This document shows positions 7,951 to 17,700 of a DNA stretch of 64,000 nt, one piece after another (within the stretch, counting starts at the first letter, position 1; each line of letters begins with the position of its first letter). Below the pieces are notes generated by a model. It had not been told where the DNA came from, ran no database searches, and worked only from the letters and a program-made list of their open reading frames with translations. A program made the translations under genes and the position numbers. Source of the DNA: an uncultured Burkholderiales bacterium (GTDB lineage Bacteria > Pseudomonadota > Gammaproteobacteria > Burkholderiales > Burkholderiaceae_C); NCBI GenBank assembly GCA_945952065.1, contig CAMFGY010000009.1:62001-126000 (forward strand). The letters run 5' to 3'.

Positions 7951-8811
7951 ATGCCAAACATGCATCCACAAGAATCGAATGACGCCGTGTTGCTCAGCAA
8001 CAGCCATATCGAAGCCATCGTGCGCGCCGCCGAGTCCGCACTGGATGTGCGGCGTCGCTATCAGTTCTTTGTTTGGACGCAGAGCAATCTGCAGGTCTTG
8101 ATTCCGCACCAGATGGCCATCTGCGGCGCCTACCAGCGCAGCCAGCGGGAGCTGGTGTTCGATGCCTTCAACAACGTCACCGTGGCCGATGAGGTCTTGC
8201 TGAGCCTGAGCGCGCCACGCTGCGTCTTGATGCAGCAGCTGCAGGGCCTGTGGCTGGAAGCGCGCTGCAAGCCGCTGCGCGTGAAGCTGGACCGGCTCGA
8301 AGGCCTGGCGCTGCAGCCGCAACTGGCCGGCCTGCGTGCGGCGGGTTTCCATGAGCTGCTGGTGCACGGTGTGTCGCGCCCGCAGCGCCCCAGCGAGATC
8401 GAAAGTTTCTTTGTCTTTGCCCACCAGACCACGCCGCTGACCCCGCAGCATTGCAGCCATCTGGAGCTGCTGATGCCTCACATCCATGCCACCTGGCAGC
8501 GGGTGCAGGTCGTGGAGCGCGAGGTCAACAGCGCGCCCAGCTCACCGGCCCCGCTTGCAGGCGTGCGTCAAAGCGGCATCACCGAGCGCGAACGGCAAAT
8601 TTTGTCTTGGCTGCGCGAGGGCATGAGCAACCAACAAGTGGGCGAGGTGCTGGGCATCAGCGCACTGACCGTGAAAAACCATGTGCAAAAGATTTTGCGC
8701 AAGCTCAATGCCGCCAACCGCGCCCAAGCCGTGGCCCGCGCCATGTCCATGAATCTGCTGGACCGCGCACCCATCGAGCTGGTCAAGCCGCCGGTGTCGC
8801 CCCAGCTTTGA
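7951..8811 (+). CDS. LuxR-family transcriptional regulator, EpsA-like
   Basis: A 286-residue regulator. Residues 1-190 form an input domain with the motif RYQFFVWTQSNLQVLIPHQM near residues 32-51, which resembles the EpsA family of regulators associated with PEP-CTERM/exopolysaccharide loci. The C terminus (about residues 208-270) is a clear LuxR-type helix-turn-helix: ITERERQILSWLREGMSNQQ, with VGEVLGISALTVKNHVQKIL immediately following. No receiver-domain phosphoacceptor is evident. It lies directly upstream of a PEP-CTERM gene on the same strand, so regulation of the secreted proteins downstream is likely, but this is inferred from position. The LuxR call is firm; the EpsA subfamily assignment is from memory of the family and is less sure. 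ATG 7960 is an alternative start. Confidence 0.82.
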   Translation: MPNMHPQESNDAVLLSNSHIEAIVRAAESALDVRRRYQFFVWTQSNLQVLIPHQMAICGAYQRSQRELVFDAFNNVTVADEVLLSLSAPRCVLMQQLQGLWLEARCKPLRVKLDRLEGLALQPQLAGLRAAGFHELLVHGVSRPQRPSEIESFFVFAHQTTPLTPQHCSHLELLMPHIHATWQRVQVVEREVNSAPSSPAPLAGVRQSGITERERQILSWLREGMSNQQVGEVLGISALTVKNHVQKILRKLNAANRAQAVARAMSMNLLDRAPIELVKPPVSPQL

Positions 8812-9201
8812 TTCAAGCAGGGACATCTTGGCGCCCTCAAACCAGGGGATTCAGGACAAGTCCCTAGTCCGTTCGGATTGTGAATTGCTGCACAGCGCGG
8901 GTATGCGTGTCATGCGCCTCGTTCACAGTTCGAGGTGTTGGTTTTGCCAGCAGTCATTCAGCAGCACGCGGCTTGACTGATCGCTCTTTGACTTCCGGGT
9001 TCAAAAGACCCAGGCGCCCATGGCCACCGCCAAATGCGAGTTTTGTTTGTTCGAAGCTGTATTTCAGGGGATGGCGGTTCAGGCGTAGCGGACCGGTTGC
9101 GCACTTTGCTTCGTCGAAGCAGAGCGCGCCGAGTTCCAGAACTGTTTTGGTTCATTGATTTGCTTATCAACCATCGACTTCTGTACTCAACGGAGAACAC
9201 T
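8812..9201. other. Long intergenic leader before the first PEP-CTERM gene
   Basis: 390 bases without a convincing gene. An open frame from 9034 joins the PEP-CTERM frame, but ATG 9202 with GGAG at 9192-9195 and an immediate signal peptide is the evident start. Two near-matches to a sigma-54 promoter (GG...GC pairs around 9094-9108 and 9149-9162) each have eleven bases between the pairs instead of ten, so I do not call them. The stretch is presumably the promoter and 5' leader of 9202-9924. Confidence 0.6.
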
Positions 9202-9924
9202 ATGCAACTGAAGAAAATCGCCCTGGCCGCTCTGGCCGCCGTCTCGTTCGCTCCGGCTTTCGCCGCCGTGAACACTTCTGACGCTCCTGAGCTGGTTTTC
9301 ATGGCTTGGAACTCCAAGGGTTCTTACTCCAAGGACCTCGGCGTTCAACTGTCCAACCTGAACGGTGTCAATACCTTTGACTTCGCTGGCGCCAAGTGGA
9401 ACGACTTCCTGGCCCTGAACGGCACGAACACCCAGTGGACCGTTGCTTCGGTTCAAGTGAACAACCCCGATGGTTTCGACCTGGGTGACATTCACTATGT
9501 CGCTGCCTTCAGCACCCATGACTTCACCGTGATCAACCAGCGCTCGAACGAAGGCACGCTGCAAATGCGTGAGCAGTTCCGTGCCATGGCTCTGGCCACT
9601 CCTGGCCAAGCCAACCACGAGCTGTCGGGTCCTGCCGGTTCTTTGGGTGACCTGAGCCTGGGCTGGGCCAACTTCGCTGACGGCGTGCCCAGCAACAATG
9701 AGATCGGCACCACCGCCAAGTTCGCTGACATCTACACCTCCAATGATGACGGCGGCGCCAATGCCATCATGGACACCTTCGGTGCTGCAAAGACTGCCAA
9801 TTTCACTGGCACAACCTTGACCATCACCACCCCGGTTGCCGCTATTCCTGAGCCAAGCACTTACGCCCTGCTGATGGGCGGTTTGTTGGCTGTGGGCTTC
9901 GTGGCCCGTCGTCGCCAAGCCTAA
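9202..9924 (+). CDS. PEP-CTERM sorting domain protein
   Basis: A 240-residue exported protein. It begins with a typical signal peptide (MQLKKIALAALAAVSFAPAFA) and ends in the PEP-CTERM sorting signal: PEPSTYALLMGG, a hydrophobic stretch and the basic tail ARRRQA. PEP-CTERM proteins are processed by exosortase and released or anchored at the envelope, often with exopolysaccharide; no exosortase gene is in this window. The body is Asn/Thr/Ala-rich with no recognised domain. It shares the motif SY[ST]KDLG near its N terminus with the second PEP-CTERM protein at 11626-12768, so the two are probably paralogues. Codons such as GCT, GTT, CGT and TTC are unusually frequent compared with the neighbours, which suggests strong expression. 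Confidence 0.9.
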   Translation: MQLKKIALAALAAVSFAPAFAAVNTSDAPELVFMAWNSKGSYSKDLGVQLSNLNGVNTFDFAGAKWNDFLALNGTNTQWTVASVQVNNPDGFDLGDIHYVAAFSTHDFTVINQRSNEGTLQMREQFRAMALATPGQANHELSGPAGSLGDLSLGWANFADGVPSNNEIGTTAKFADIYTSNDDGGANAIMDTFGAAKTANFTGTTLTITTPVAAIPEPSTYALLMGGLLAVGFVARRRQA

Positions 9925-9937
9925 GTCTTCGGTGCTG

Positions 9938-9963
9938 GTCACCCGGCCTGCGGGGCGGGTGAC
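9938..9963. terminator. Inverted repeat, possible terminator or mRNA-stabilising hairpin
   Basis: Perfect eight-base arms GTCACCCG (9938-9945) and CGGGTGAC (9956-9963) with a ten-base GC-rich loop, 14 bases after the PEP-CTERM stop. There is no T-run, so it may be a partial terminator or a 3' stabilising hairpin between two strongly expressed genes. Confidence 0.45.
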
Positions 9964-10051
9964 TCCTCGATTGAATGAATCCAGCCGCGGCTCTTCTGCC
10001 TAGGCTGTTGGTTCAACTCGCCTCAATACTTTCTGACAAAAGAGTTCCTAA

Positions 10052-11545
10052 ATGAACATCATTCGTTCCTCCGCGATTGCCCTGGCTTGCTTGGCAGCCA
10101 TTGGTTCGGCTCACGCCCTGACTCCTGCGGAAATCGACACCGCTCGTAGCAACGGCAGCCTGAAGGAAGTTTACGTGTCCGGTGCCTCTGCCCTGCGTTT
10201 GGCCCTGGGTGGCTACATGCAAGAGCTGGCTGAGCCCACTACTTTTGACGTGTTCTATTTCGGCACTACCGGTGCCGACCACCGCGCATACTCCTTCAAG
10301 CTGAACAAGCAAGTCGGTAGCTGGGCTGCTGGCACGCCTGTCTTGGTCGTCAAGCGTGACAAGGGTGGTTCCTCGCAAGGCGTGACCCCGCTGGTGAAGG
10401 TCAATGACCCGGTCGTTGCTGGTGTTGATGGCAACGGTGCCGGTCAACAGCATATGTTGGTCAGCGCTGCTTCTTGCATTGCTAACGTTGTTGCTGGTGT
10501 GGCCATCAACTCGCCCTCCACCGACGTGCAAAAGCCTGGTTTCTTCTGCTCGAGCCTGCAACAGCGTTTCGCACACGCTGGCCTGTCTGACGTTGAGCCC
10601 AAGCTCCTGCAAGAGACCGTCAACGGCGGTACCAACTTGAACGTCAGCTCCTTGAACGCCGCTGGCTTCGTGCAAAACGTGTTCGGCGTGGCCGTCAACA
10701 AGACTTTGTACCTGGCCCTGCAAAAGGCTCAAGGCTTGGTGTCTGCTTCGGCCACGACCATCGACGAAGATGCGTCCAAGCAGCCCAGCATCCCCGCTGG
10801 CTTTGTGCGCGGTGCTTTGACCGGTCAAATCTCCGGCAACCTGAGCACCAAGAAAGGTTGGAACCTGCTGATCCCATCGTCGGTTGACGCTGCTGTGGAT
10901 TCGAAGCAAGTGAACGTTTGCCGTCGTGCCAATGGTTCGGGCACACAAGCAGCTTCGAACGTTTACTTCGCTGCCAATCCTTGCGCTGGTGGCGCTGCCT
11001 TTATTCCTTCCGCCAACACCCAAGTCGGTGGCGTGAACGGCACCGTCGGCCAGGTCATCTTGGCGACCGGCCGTACAGGCTACTTCGAAGGTTCGAGCAC
11101 TGGTCAAGTTGAGAGCTGCTTGGGCACCACGGCTGAAGGCGTGAGCGCTTACGCTCTGGGCGTGATCGGCCGCGAAAACAACCCGCTGGCCAACGGTGGC
11201 GACAAGGGCTATCGCTTTGTCAAGTTGAGCGGTGTGGCTCCTGAGCGCGCCAACGTGATCGACACCTCGTACGACTTCGCGTTTGAGTCGACGATGCAAT
11301 GGTCCACCCTGTCGGCCAATGCACCTGCTGCTGACGTTGCCGCTTTCTTGACCGATGTGCGCAACAACATGGGCAAGGCTTCGGTGCTGTCCAAGCTGGA
11401 TCCGGACCTGCAAGCCGGCTTGGTGGCACTGCCGAGCACCTACACCGGTGCCTGGGCTTTGCAGACGCCTGAAGTCAAGGCTTTCAGCGCCCACGCTGCT
11501 CGCACCTCGGGCAACAGCTGCACGCCCGTGCGCATGTTCAAGTAA
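10052..11545 (+). CDS. Secreted protein with PstS/periplasmic-binding-protein-like N terminus
   Basis: A 497-residue exported protein. The signal peptide MNIIRSSAIALACLAAIGSAHA is followed by LTPAEIDTARSNGSLKEVYV, then SGASALRLALGGYM. The KEVYVSGASAL stretch resembles the first strand and phosphate-binding loop of PstS-like binding proteins (typically ISGAGAT). I see no lipobox and no ABC permease nearby, so nutrient transport is unlikely; secreted PstS-like proteins are known as substrates of some type II secretion systems. Several cysteines (around residues 145, 166, 290, 310, 350) could form disulfides, in keeping with an extracellular location. Codon use is that of a highly expressed gene, like the PEP-CTERM neighbour. 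The function remains unknown and the fold assignment is tentative. Confidence 0.75.
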   Translation: MNIIRSSAIALACLAAIGSAHALTPAEIDTARSNGSLKEVYVSGASALRLALGGYMQELAEPTTFDVFYFGTTGADHRAYSFKLNKQVGSWAAGTPVLVVKRDKGGSSQGVTPLVKVNDPVVAGVDGNGAGQQHMLVSAASCIANVVAGVAINSPSTDVQKPGFFCSSLQQRFAHAGLSDVEPKLLQETVNGGTNLNVSSLNAAGFVQNVFGVAVNKTLYLALQKAQGLVSASATTIDEDASKQPSIPAGFVRGALTGQISGNLSTKKGWNLLIPSSVDAAVDSKQVNVCRRANGSGTQAASNVYFAANPCAGGAAFIPSANTQVGGVNGTVGQVILATGRTGYFEGSSTGQVESCLGTTAEGVSAYALGVIGRENNPLANGGDKGYRFVKLSGVAPERANVIDTSYDFAFESTMQWSTLSANAPAADVAAFLTDVRNNMGKASVLSKLDPDLQAGLVALPSTYTGAWALQTPEVKAFSAHAARTSGNSCTPVRMFK

Positions 11546-11571
11546 TTGTTTGATTTAGTTTGATGGTCCAA

Positions 11572-11594
11572 GGGGAGGGGCTTTGCTCCTCCCC
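11572..11594 (+). terminator. GC-rich hairpin after the PBP-like gene
   Basis: Arms GGGGAGG (11572-11578) and CCTCCCC (11588-11594) with a nine-base loop, 27 bases after the stop at 11545 and just ahead of the next gene. No T-run follows. It could attenuate read-through into the second PEP-CTERM gene or protect the upstream message. Confidence 0.5.
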
Positions 11595-11625
11595 CTACTG
11601 CTTGCAAGACCGGATGCCAAAGCTC

Positions 11626-12768
11626 ATGAAAACTCGCAACACCTCTTATTCGCCACTCGCTCCTGCTCTATTGTTGCTGGCAGCTCTGGGGGCTGGCAGT
11701 GCCCACGCAGCCGTTCTTGGCGGCTTGCCCCATGTAGGCCTCAATACAGACAAACATGGTGGTGCAGAGTTGATTCTGGCGATCTACGATCCGGTCGCCG
11801 AAGTCTCGTACACCAAAGATCTGGGCTTGACTCCGTTCCCTTACACCGCCGGTGATAAGTACACCGACAACTTTTTCGTTTACGCGCAGCAAGACGCTGG
11901 CTATCAAAAATTCTTTGAACCCTTGAACACCGATACGAACTTCAAGGAGTTCCTCAAAAAGTCCACCAATGTAGCCAACCAAGTCTGGGGGGTGTATGCG
12001 GTGAGTGGCGTTGGAAATGACGCTTTTGACCCGCACTCTCGGCGTATGTTCACCACGCTCAATAGTGAGTGGACGGGTGGCGGCGAGAATCCTGAGTACA
12101 CCCGGCTTACAAAGTTGACCAATCAACAGTTGGAACAGAGTGTTGGATCTATTGAGACTTGGTTAACCAAGCTCAACCAGGGAATGAACTCAGGCACTGG
12201 TTTCCAGGGTAATCCTTTCAACACCCACTACCAAGCAGGCAAGGATCAGTGGGCGGATTTCAATGTCGGCGTTGATGGCTCGAGCTTTGATGTCAAAGGC
12301 GTTTCCCCTTACCTCGGCAAGGCTGAGGGCGTCGAGGGTGGCTACGTATTCGGTCAAACAGTTCTTTCAACGAACAAGGTGGGGTCGTCCTCTTGGTTCT
12401 ACTACTTGGGGACGAGCAGCGATGATGCGGGCCAAGCGCCCATCATCGACGAATTCGACAACCTCAAACACGATGCCTACTGGGGTTTGGCCAAAGACGA
12501 CAAGGGTGATTACATCCTGAGCTTTACCCAGCCCAGCGCCTTGACCCAAGTGGCCTCCGCCGCAGGCTTGCAGCGCCGCAGTTGGACCGACTTTGCGGCG
12601 GCCTATGGCCAAGCGCGTGTCTTGCTCGCCAGTGCCGATGAGTTTGCGGGCTGGGCACCCAGCAGTAGCAATCTCAGCGCGGTGACGGCTGTGCCTGAGC
12701 CGGCCACTTACGGCTTGATGGCTTTGGGCCTGCTGGTCATTGGCGCGCGCGCTCGCAAGCGCGCTTGA
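11626..12768 (+). CDS. PEP-CTERM sorting domain protein, second
   Basis: A 380-residue exported protein. The frame is open from 11560, but that part runs through the hairpin at 11572-11594; ATG 11626 begins a good signal peptide (MKTRNTSYSPLAP then a Leu/Ala core ending SAHA), with ATG 11614 as an alternative. The C terminus is a PEP-CTERM signal: VPEPATYGLMALGLLVIGAR plus a basic tail. Like the first PEP-CTERM protein it has an ELILAIYDP...SYTKDLG stretch soon after the signal peptide, suggesting common origin with a longer, divergent body. No enzymatic motif was recognised. Codon use is less biased than in 9202-11545, so expression may be lower. A strong terminator follows at 12799. Confidence 0.88.
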   Translation: MKTRNTSYSPLAPALLLLAALGAGSAHAAVLGGLPHVGLNTDKHGGAELILAIYDPVAEVSYTKDLGLTPFPYTAGDKYTDNFFVYAQQDAGYQKFFEPLNTDTNFKEFLKKSTNVANQVWGVYAVSGVGNDAFDPHSRRMFTTLNSEWTGGGENPEYTRLTKLTNQQLEQSVGSIETWLTKLNQGMNSGTGFQGNPFNTHYQAGKDQWADFNVGVDGSSFDVKGVSPYLGKAEGVEGGYVFGQTVLSTNKVGSSSWFYYLGTSSDDAGQAPIIDEFDNLKHDAYWGLAKDDKGDYILSFTQPSALTQVASAAGLQRRSWTDFAAAYGQARVLLASADEFAGWAPSSSNLSAVTAVPEPATYGLMALGLLVIGARARKRA

Positions 12769-12798
12769 GCGAAACACCGCTCGAGAAAAGGCTTGGAT

Positions 12799-12822
12799 GC
12801 CGCGCATCGCGCGGCTTTTTTT
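12799..12822 (+). terminator. Rho-independent terminator
   Basis: Perfect seven-pair stem GCCGCGC/GCGCGGC (12799-12805 and 12809-12815) with a three-base loop, followed directly by seven T. It ends the PEP-CTERM transcription unit. Confidence 0.92.
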
Positions 12823-12846
12823 GACCTGCAAAGTTTCGACGGCGAA

Positions 12847-12894
12847 CACCCCCTGAGCGGGGTGGGCCCATGAGCCGATCGGCTCATGTTTTTT
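12847..12894 (+). terminator. Tandem hairpins, the second a palindrome followed by a T-run
   Basis: First hairpin: CACCCC (12847-12852) and GGGGTG (12859-12864). Second: the 20-base perfect palindrome CATGAGCCGATCGGCTCATG at 12869-12888, followed by six T at 12889-12894. The second could work as an intrinsic terminator or, because a palindrome reads the same on both strands, as an operator. It lies just upstream of the TpsB gene, and an in-frame ATG at 12886 falls inside it. Confidence 0.6.
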
Positions 12895-12930
12895 CATCAC
12901 GAATTCACCGGCCCTGGTGACACTGAGCTC

Positions 12931-14664
12931 ATGGACCTCCACAAGATCCGCGCCCATCGCAGGGCGCGGTTTTACTTTCGGCTGCCTGTCTTGAACTCCG
13001 CGAGTTGGCTCGGCTGCCTCGCTGGCGCAGCCTTGGCCTTCGCCGGGCCGGTGATGGCGCAAGCGCCCAGCACGCCGGCAGGCAATGCGCAAGAAGCGCC
13101 CATCCCCGTGCCCAAGTTCGACATCTTGGAGTACGAGATCGAGGGCAACACCCGCTTGACTGAGCGCCAGATCGAAGCGGCGGTGCTGCCCTTTTTGGGC
13201 TTGCAGCTGGGCATGAACGAGGTGGAGGCTGCGCGTGCGGCCTTGGAGAAGGCCTACCAAAGCGCCGGCTATCTGACCGTGTTTGTGGACATCCCCGAGC
13301 AGCGCGTCGATGGCGGGGTGATCCGCCTGACTGTGCTGGAAGGCCGCGTCGGCAGCCTGCAGGTGACCGGCTCGAAGTATTTTGCGCAGGGGCGCATCCG
13401 CACGGCGGTTGCCGAATTGGCGCCGGGCACGGTGCCTAACTTCAATACCGTGCAGCAGCAACTCGCCAGCGTCAGCCGGGGCGATGAGCGCCGGGTGCAG
13501 CCGATTCTGCGCCCGGGCCGTGCGCCCGGCACGGTGGAAGCCGAGCTGAAGGTGGAAGACACCCTGCCCCTGGGCGGCAGCCTGGAGGTGAGCAATGCCG
13601 CCGCCGCGGGCACCGACCCCTTCCGCGTCTCGGCTAATCTGCATTACGACAACTTCCTGCAAAAAGACCATCAGATCTCGTTCACCTGGATGGGCGCGCC
13701 GCGCTCGCCCAAGCAGTCGCGGGTCTTGGTGTTCAACTACCAAGCGCCGCTGGGCGAGGGCGACTCCTTGATTTTCTCGGCGGTGGACTCCAGCAGCGAT
13801 TTGGATTCCCTGGGCGGCACCCGCGTGCTGGGCAAGGGCACGACGCTGGGTCTGCGCTACAGCCTCTCTAAAGTCTTGGCCAATTCTTTTCATGGCCTGA
13901 GCCTGGGGGCGGACTACAAAAACCTCAGCGAAGACGTGATGAGCAGCGCCGGTGTGATTGCCTCGCCGCTGCAATACCTGCCCCTGCAACTGGCCTACAA
14001 CGGCAATATCTGGGGCGAGGGCGCGCAGCATCAACTCAGCGTGACGCTGACCCAGGGCCTGCGCTCGCTGCTGCAACGCACCCGCCAAGACTGTCTCTTG
14101 GCCAATAACGAATACGGCCCGGCCGACCAGTTCGCCTGCAAGCGGCGCGGTGCGGACGGCGGCTTCTCGGTGCTGCGCGCTGACTGGCGTGTGAGCCAGC
14201 GCTTTGGGCCGGTGGAGCTGGCGGGCCGCTTGAACGGCCAGCTCAGCACCCAAGCCCTGACCAGCGCCGAACAGTTCACCCTGGGCGGTGCCGATACGGT
14301 GCGGGGTTATGCCGAAGGCGCGGTGGCGGGCGACCAGGGCTTGCTGGCTTCGCTGGAGTTGCGCAGCCGCAATCTGGCTTCCAGCTTCAGCGCGCTGCGC
14401 GAAGAGCCCGAGTGGAGCAATTTGCCGCCTTTCAGCGACTTCACGCTCTACGGTTTTGTAGACGCCGCCCGCGTCACCTTGTTCAACCCCGAGCCGGGCC
14501 AGCAGGGGCGCACGCCGATGCTGGGCTTGGGGCTGGGCCTGCGTTTGGCGGTGCGCCCGGGCTTGAGCTTGTCGCTGGACTGGGGCCAGCGCCACAAGCC
14601 GGTGCCCGGCAAACCGAATGCCTCCAAAGACCATGTGCATGCCCGAGCGGCGCTGCGCTTTTGA
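12931..14664 (+). CDS. Two-partner secretion outer-membrane transporter, TpsB/FhaC/ShlB family
   Basis: A Omp85-superfamily transporter that exports its TpsA partner across the outer membrane. With ATG 12931 the protein has 577 residues, close to the family norm. A signal peptide ends near AGPVMA|QAPS. A POTRA pair follows, starting at FDILEYEIEGNTRLTERQIE, with the typical GVIRLTVLEGRVG end of a POTRA domain, and then a long beta barrel with FTLGGADTVRGY, the conserved L6 loop VRGY motif (V-R-G-Y), and a C-terminal strand ending in aromatic Phe. ATG 12886 is also in frame but lies inside the palindromic hairpin at 12869-12888, so I prefer 12931. The next gene, 66 bases on, encodes the matching giant exoprotein. 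Confidence 0.93.
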   Translation: MDLHKIRAHRRARFYFRLPVLNSASWLGCLAGAALAFAGPVMAQAPSTPAGNAQEAPIPVPKFDILEYEIEGNTRLTERQIEAAVLPFLGLQLGMNEVEAARAALEKAYQSAGYLTVFVDIPEQRVDGGVIRLTVLEGRVGSLQVTGSKYFAQGRIRTAVAELAPGTVPNFNTVQQQLASVSRGDERRVQPILRPGRAPGTVEAELKVEDTLPLGGSLEVSNAAAAGTDPFRVSANLHYDNFLQKDHQISFTWMGAPRSPKQSRVLVFNYQAPLGEGDSLIFSAVDSSSDLDSLGGTRVLGKGTTLGLRYSLSKVLANSFHGLSLGADYKNLSEDVMSSAGVIASPLQYLPLQLAYNGNIWGEGAQHQLSVTLTQGLRSLLQRTRQDCLLANNEYGPADQFACKRRGADGGFSVLRADWRVSQRFGPVELAGRLNGQLSTQALTSAEQFTLGGADTVRGYAEGAVAGDQGLLASLELRSRNLASSFSALREEPEWSNLPPFSDFTLYGFVDAARVTLFNPEPGQQGRTPMLGLGLGLRLAVRPGLSLSLDWGQRHKPVPGKPNASKDHVHARAALRF

Positions 14665-14730
14665 CTCTCGCCTTGTTCAAGCTCGTTTGACTTTGAACTC
14701 TTGACCTGAACGAAACCTCATCGAACCGCC

Positions 14731-17700
14731 ATGGCCTCCACCACTCGCTCCAAGCCGATCACCAAGCCCGTCACCCAGGCGTCGCTGCGTCGTCCCGCTT
14801 GGGGCCAGCGCAGCTGGCTGTTGCACCCCCTGGCCGCGGCACTGGCCAGCGCCTTGCCCTTGCAGGCCATGGCGCAGTCGCGTGTGGTGGCGCCCAAGCC
14901 GCCGTCGGCCAATGCGGTGCCGGTGCCGGCGGGCACGTTGTCGGGTTGGCGGGTGAGTGGGCAGGGCCAGGCGGCCCTGCCGGTGGGCGTGCCCAATGCC
15001 CAAGGCGGGCAAGATATGCGCATCCGCCAGGAGAGCCAGCGCGCCATTTACCAATGGCAGAGCTTCAATATCGGCTCGGCCAGCTCGGTCACCTTTGACA
15101 TGGCGCAGCCCGGCGGCAGCGCCTTGAACCGCGTGGGCGGCAAAGACCCCAGCCAAATCTTCGGCAAGCTCAGCGCCACCAACGGCGGCGAGGTGCTGCT
15201 GTACAACCCGAACGGCATTCTGTTCGGGCGCGGCGGCAGCGTGGATGTGGGCAGCTTGGTGGCCACCACGCTGAACCCCAAGAACGAAGACTATTTGAAT
15301 GGTTTTGTCGGCAATATCACCGGCGGTTCGGCAGCCTTCAAATGGGACAACAGCAAAGACGGCGCACCCTATGTGGACGAAAGCAACTTTGTGCGGGTGG
15401 AGACCGGCGCTGAGCTGAAGACGGCCGAAGGCGGCCGCATTTATCTCTATGCCAAGCGGGTGGAGAACGAAGGCAAGCTGACGGCGCCGGGCGGGCAAAT
15501 CGTGCTGGCTGGTGGCCCTGAGGTGTATTACAAGCTGCCGCTGGACAAACGCAGCTCCGAACTGGAAGCGCTCTACGCCTCGGAAGCCAACCCCGAGGTG
15601 CCCTCGCTGCGCGGGCTGTTGGTGGAAGTGGGCAAGGCCGGCAGGGCCACCGGCGAAGGCTCGGTCTGGAATTCGCCAACGGGCCAAATCAGCACGCCGC
15701 GCGGCAACACCACCTTGGTGGGGCTGGCGGTCAATCAATCAGGCCGCATCAGCGCCAGCACCAGCGTCAGTCAAAACGGCTCGATCTTGCTGTTGGCGCA
15801 AGGCGATGCCTTGGACAGCGTGGCCGACAACGTCTCGCCCAGCGACCCGCGCTACAAGCGCGCCTCGCGCAGCGGTAAGCTGGAGTTGGGCCCCAAGAGT
15901 GTGACCGAGGTGACGGTGCAAAACACCGGTGCCGATGGCAAGGTCTTGCTTTCGGATGACAACACCACCTTTGTGCGCTCGCGTCTGGACCTGGCGGGCA
16001 AGACCATTGTGGTGGGCGAGCAGGCGCAAATCATTGCCCCGGGCGCACAAGCGGAGCTGCGGGCGCTGAGCACACCCAGCTATGTGGGCGGCTTGCTGAC
16101 CCGCGAGCACTTGGACGTCAGCGGCCAAAACGGCCGCATCGTGATCGGCGCCGGTGCCCGCATCGATCTGGCCGGCACCCAAGACACCGAGCTGAGTGTG
16201 GCCCGCAATTTTGTGACCACCGAATTGCTCGGCAGCAATGACCTGAAAGACGCGCCGCTGCAAAAAGACGGCCTGCTGTATCGCAACAAAGTGACCCTGG
16301 ACCTGCGCCAGGACTCGGTCATCCTGGGTGACCTGGGCAGCTATCGCAAGAGCTTGCAGCGCAGCGCCAGCGAGCGCATGGCCAGTGGCGGCAGCTTGCG
16401 CCTCTTGGCCGGTGAAGCGGTGTACACCCATGCGAGTTCGAGCCTGTCGGTCGCCGGGGGACAAGTCCGTTATGTCGAGGCCGAGGTGCGGCCGACCCAG
16501 CTGATCGCCAGCAACGGCCAAAGCTACAACCTGAACAACGCACCCAAAGACATCGTCTACGCCGGCATCAGCAATGCAGGCAGCAACAAGGTCAAGTACG
16601 ACCGCTGGGGCGCCATGGTGTCTTATGGCGCGCTCAGCTCGGCCCGCCTGGAAGCGGGCTATGTGGAAGGCAAATCGGCGGGCAGTTTGACGGTGGTGGC
16701 GCCGCGCCTCTCCCTGGACGGCAGCTTGGCAGGCGCAACGCAAAGTGGCCGCCGCCAATTGGCCGGCCTGGATGCGCTGGCCGGTTTGGGTCAGCTGCGC
16801 CTGGGTGCAGTGCAAAACCGCACCCTGTTTGGCGAAGGCAGCTACGGCGGCGCCATCTTGGAGCGCTTCAGTGTGGACGCCTCGCGCGAGGCCTTGGGCG
16901 CCGCGCAATGGGACCAGCTGATGGCCAAGCCCGACAGCGAGATGCCGCTGCTGCGCTCGGGCATGGCGGCCAACCGTTTGCTGAGCTCGGGTTTCCAAAG
17001 CGTGGCCATCGCGGCGGACGGGGATGTCAGCCTCAATGCCGCCTTGAATCTGGCGGCTCGCAGCAGCTTCAGCCTGTTGTCGGAGCGCGGCGGCGTGAAG
17101 CTGGCCGGCAATTTGCGCTCGGCCTCTGGCACGGTGAACTTGCGCAGCTTGGAGGGCTCGGTGGAGCTGGCACCGGGCACGCAGGTGGATGTGGCGGGGC
17201 GCTGGGTCAATCTGGCGCAGGACCCGCTGGCTTCGCCGTTGAATCAAAGCGGTGGCAGCGTGTTGGTGCAGGCCGGCAAGTCGGTCAATGTGGGCGCGGG
17301 CTCGGTCTTGGATGTGTCCGGCGGCGCCATGCTGACCGGCAACAGCAAGATGGGTGACTGCGCCGCGGACCGCTTGTGCGGCGCCGCCGCCGGCAGCCTG
17401 GTCCTGGCGGCGGGCTCGGCCAACCCGGTGCTGGATGCGGCCAGCCGGCAGCTGCAGCTCGGCGGCGCCGAGTTGCGCGGCTTCTCTATGACGCAGGGCG
17501 GTGCCTTGAAGCTGGTGGCGGCCTCGGCCCAGATCGGCGCTGCCAGTGCTGGCGCCGCGCCGGCCAATCTGAATTTGGGCACCGAGTTTTTCAGCCAAGG
17601 CGGTTTCCAAGACTTCGTCATTGACGGACGCAGCTTCCTGAACCTGGCCAGCGGCGCACAACTCAAGCCCAATCTCTTGCTGTGGCAAGCCAAGCCCACG

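Noticed and set aside
9090-9165. Sigma-54-like promoter elements before the first PEP-CTERM gene
   Set aside because: Two GG/GC pairs were found but with eleven bases between, while sigma-54 sites need ten, and flanking consensus bases do not match.
12886-12930. ATG 12886 as start of the TpsB gene
   Set aside because: It falls within the stem of the 20-base palindrome at 12869-12888, has no ribosome-binding site, and would add an N terminus unlike a signal peptide; ATG 12931 is preferred.
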